Shown here one piece after another: positions 62,591 through 64,000 of a stretch of DNA of 64,000 nt; positions within the stretch are counted from its first letter, which is position 1, and each line of letters opens with the position of its first letter. The notes under the pieces were generated by a model, which was not told the origin of the DNA, did no database searches, and saw only the letters and a program-made list of their open reading frames with translations. The stretch is from Xanthocytophaga flava (GTDB taxonomy: Bacteria; Bacteroidota; Bacteroidia; Cytophagales; 172606-1): positions 124,001 to 188,000 of the forward strand of contig JASJOS010000008.1 in the NCBI GenBank assembly GCA_030068525.1, written 5' to 3'. The position numbers and the translations under genes are program-made.

Positions 62591-62865
62591 CCTCTTTATA
62601 CTATATCAATTTGAGGACTAAATCTACTACTTTTTTTCCTGGTAAACTGTAGAATTTGCCCAACAACAAATTTGTAATCCTCAACTGTAAAAAGCACCAG
62701 ACAAACAGCGTGTATTTTCGTCCAACTGCGATAGGTAGGTATCAGATGTTATATAAATGGCAAGGATGGCCGATGGTCTAAATTGTCAGATTGGATAAAA
62801 TAGTTTAGCGTACTTCGGCCTATCAAAATACTTTTTCCCTTTTTAAATTAAACCTTTACAAAATT

Positions 62866-63492
62866 ATGAAAACGTTCCAAACCATTTCTCTATCAGTCGT
62901 TTCTGATTCTGCATCCAGTACAAAGGGTGCTACCAGTCTTCGTTTTTACTCTACCTTTAAAGAGTATTGTTTTATATGTATTGGTATACTGACTTTGATT
63001 TTGCATCCGCAAATTACTCAGGGGCAAGACAATCAGCTTCTGGCAGACAGCAATCTTCAGCATGTTTCTTCCAAACCAGTATCTATGCAGAATTCTGCTT
63101 TGTCAGATACCACCTCTGTAAGTGATCCGGATAAGAAGTACATGGTCTATGTTTTTGTGAATGAATTGGGTAAAGTAAAAGTGACAATTGAAAACCCCAA
63201 TCGATTGCGCTATGTAATCCGAATGGTTGATCATCAAGACAGAGTATTGTATGAGGAGTTTACCAATCTAAGCCAGTATCGTCGTAGTCTGGATATTTCA
63301 GGTTTGATAGATAGCTTTTGCCAGGTCATAGTGGATATTGATAATCAACCTCTTACTTATAAGATACAAAGAAAGAAGAACAAAGATTCTTATAGTATAC
63401 AGAATCTTCCAGTTCAGGAACAACCTATTGTAACAGACAAAAATAAACAGAAACTACAGCAAGATTCTGTTATAGTTTCTAAACAGGAGTAG
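62866..63492 (+). CDS. secreted/membrane-anchored protein of unknown function
   Basis: 208 residues. A polar stretch of about 30 residues precedes a hydrophobic segment (CFICIGILTLILH) and a TQGQD cleavage-like site. The mature part has a beta-strand-rich core (YMVYVFVNELGKVKVTIENP, then LRYVIRMVDHQDRVLYEEF), in style a Bacteroidota secreted fibre or Por-type domain, and a Lys/Gln-rich tail. No family recognised. It has its own terminator. Confidence 0.75.
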   Translation: MKTFQTISLSVVSDSASSTKGATSLRFYSTFKEYCFICIGILTLILHPQITQGQDNQLLADSNLQHVSSKPVSMQNSALSDTTSVSDPDKKYMVYVFVNELGKVKVTIENPNRLRYVIRMVDHQDRVLYEEFTNLSQYRRSLDISGLIDSFCQVIVDIDNQPLTYKIQRKKNKDSYSIQNLPVQEQPIVTDKNKQKLQQDSVIVSKQE

Positions 63493-63575
63493 TAATACTA
63501 ATTTAGGTATGCTTTCTGTGAACAAACGAAAACGGGTTATATTTTATAGATTTACAATCTTAATTCTAAAAGAAG

Positions 63576-63610
63576 AAAAGGGTTGGGTGTTGCTCAACCC
63601 CTTTTTATTA
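63576..63610 (+). terminator. terminator after the gene at 62866
   Basis: AAAAGGGTTG with CAACCCCTTTT (one bulge), then T-rich sequence. It lies between convergent genes. Confidence 0.8.
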
Positions 63611-63644
63611 TCTACCCATTCACTAATTGAAACGAAGAAATAAA

Positions 63645-63860
63645 TCACACAATCTCCCATTTCCCATCAGCATCTTTTGCATAAGACAGCCCATTACTCA
63701 TAACATGAATTTCGCGCCCGTCCTGATCAGTACTATTTTTCGATTCATATACCCGTATACCATTGTTATTTCGTGTCAGATATACGATCAATGCCTGTAA
63801 TGTTGGAGCTACATCTGATAACCATTGGTCATCACTTTCCCGAATAAATGCCTGACTCAT
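63645..63860 (-). CDS. small conserved-looking protein of unknown function
   Basis: 71 residues, no signal peptide; reads SDDQWLSDVAPTLQALIVYL, then YESKNSTDQDGREIHVMSNG and LSYAKDADGKWEIV. The acidic composition and the ATG with its own 5' region favour a real gene. I recognise no family. Nothing further is seen to the right window edge at 64000. Confidence 0.65.
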   Translation of the reverse strand: MSQAFIRESDDQWLSDVAPTLQALIVYLTRNNNGIRVYESKNSTDQDGREIHVMSNGLSYAKDADGKWEIV

Positions 63861-64000
63861 AATTTTTGAAGTTAGTGTTACAGGGAAAATACATAAAAAA
63901 TCCTGCCTTCTTCTATTTAAGACCTTAGCAAGTTTGCTTCTCTGTAGTTAAAAGGCGACCTAAACCCATCCTGAAGAAATAATTTGACCAATGTGGATGG

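Overview
The window looks like chromosome of a gliding-type Bacteroidota, most likely order Cytophagales. The evidence is a base composition near 40% GC, a secreted protein ending in a type IX secretion (T9SS) sorting domain (25616-29557), promoter matches to the Bacteroidota consensus TTTG-N17-23-TAnnTTTG, SpI-type signal peptides ending in AQ or AQN, and a very dense set of two-component regulators. Calls are by reading motifs only; no database search was possible.

Layout. 1-5.7 kb: the end of an AraC regulator, an epoxide-hydrolase-family enzyme, a GH43 glycosidase and a GH2 glycosidase of visibly higher GC. 6-18.3 kb: a signalling block with three histidine kinase/regulator modules, stand-alone receivers, CheW plus a methyl-accepting chemotaxis protein, and a cold-shock protein behind two strong inverted repeats. 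18.6-30.3 kb: a DUF421-like membrane protein, a leucine-rich-repeat (LRR) protein, a formylglycine-generating-enzyme-like protein, an ABC permease and a 1313-residue T9SS cargo protein. 30.3-41.3 kb: a decayed S41 peptidase, a GH3 glycosidase with a perfect hairpin in its leader, a GNAT enzyme, a TPR kinase/regulator pair and several secreted unknowns, one with HExxH. 41.4-50.8 kb: a Crp-like regulator next to a perfect TGTGA-N6-TCACA site and a RidA gene, a TetR gene behind its probable operator, two more LRR paralogues plus a dead copy, a TPR kinase, and an SDR/AraC pair. 50.8-52.4 kb: the most unusual part (below). 52.7-64 kb: a carboxylesterase, a dienelactone hydrolase, a perfect 55-bp inverted repeat beside a TolC-like gene stump, a soluble-dehydrogenase/cytochrome c fusion, a Na+/H+ antiporter, a LytS/LytTR pair and small unknowns.

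The most interesting system is at 50873-52366. A near-perfect promoter is followed by a 21-codon leucine-rich peptide, an intrinsic terminator, a tRNA-Phe-like gene with a non-canonical elbow, a second 25-codon leucine-rich peptide, and a second terminator. Four tRNA genes with leucine anticodons (CAG, TAG, CAA, TAA) follow, then a RepL-like winged-helix gene starting 22 bp after the last tRNA, and four ACCGC repeats at a 28-29 bp pitch. In the second leader, bases at the end of the peptide frame are complementary to the 5' arm of the terminator, as in a classical ribosome-stalling attenuator. I infer a leucine (Leu-tRNA charging) sensing attenuator that controls a Leu-tRNA array carried on a plasmid-like relic. 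This is a hypothesis from sequence.

Other structure worth checking: an N-terminal domain shared by three LRR proteins, with a frameshifted and stop-interrupted fourth copy; the 55-bp inverted repeat as a possible invertible or MITE-like element; and operator-like palindromes in front of the TetR, cold-shock and GH3 genes.
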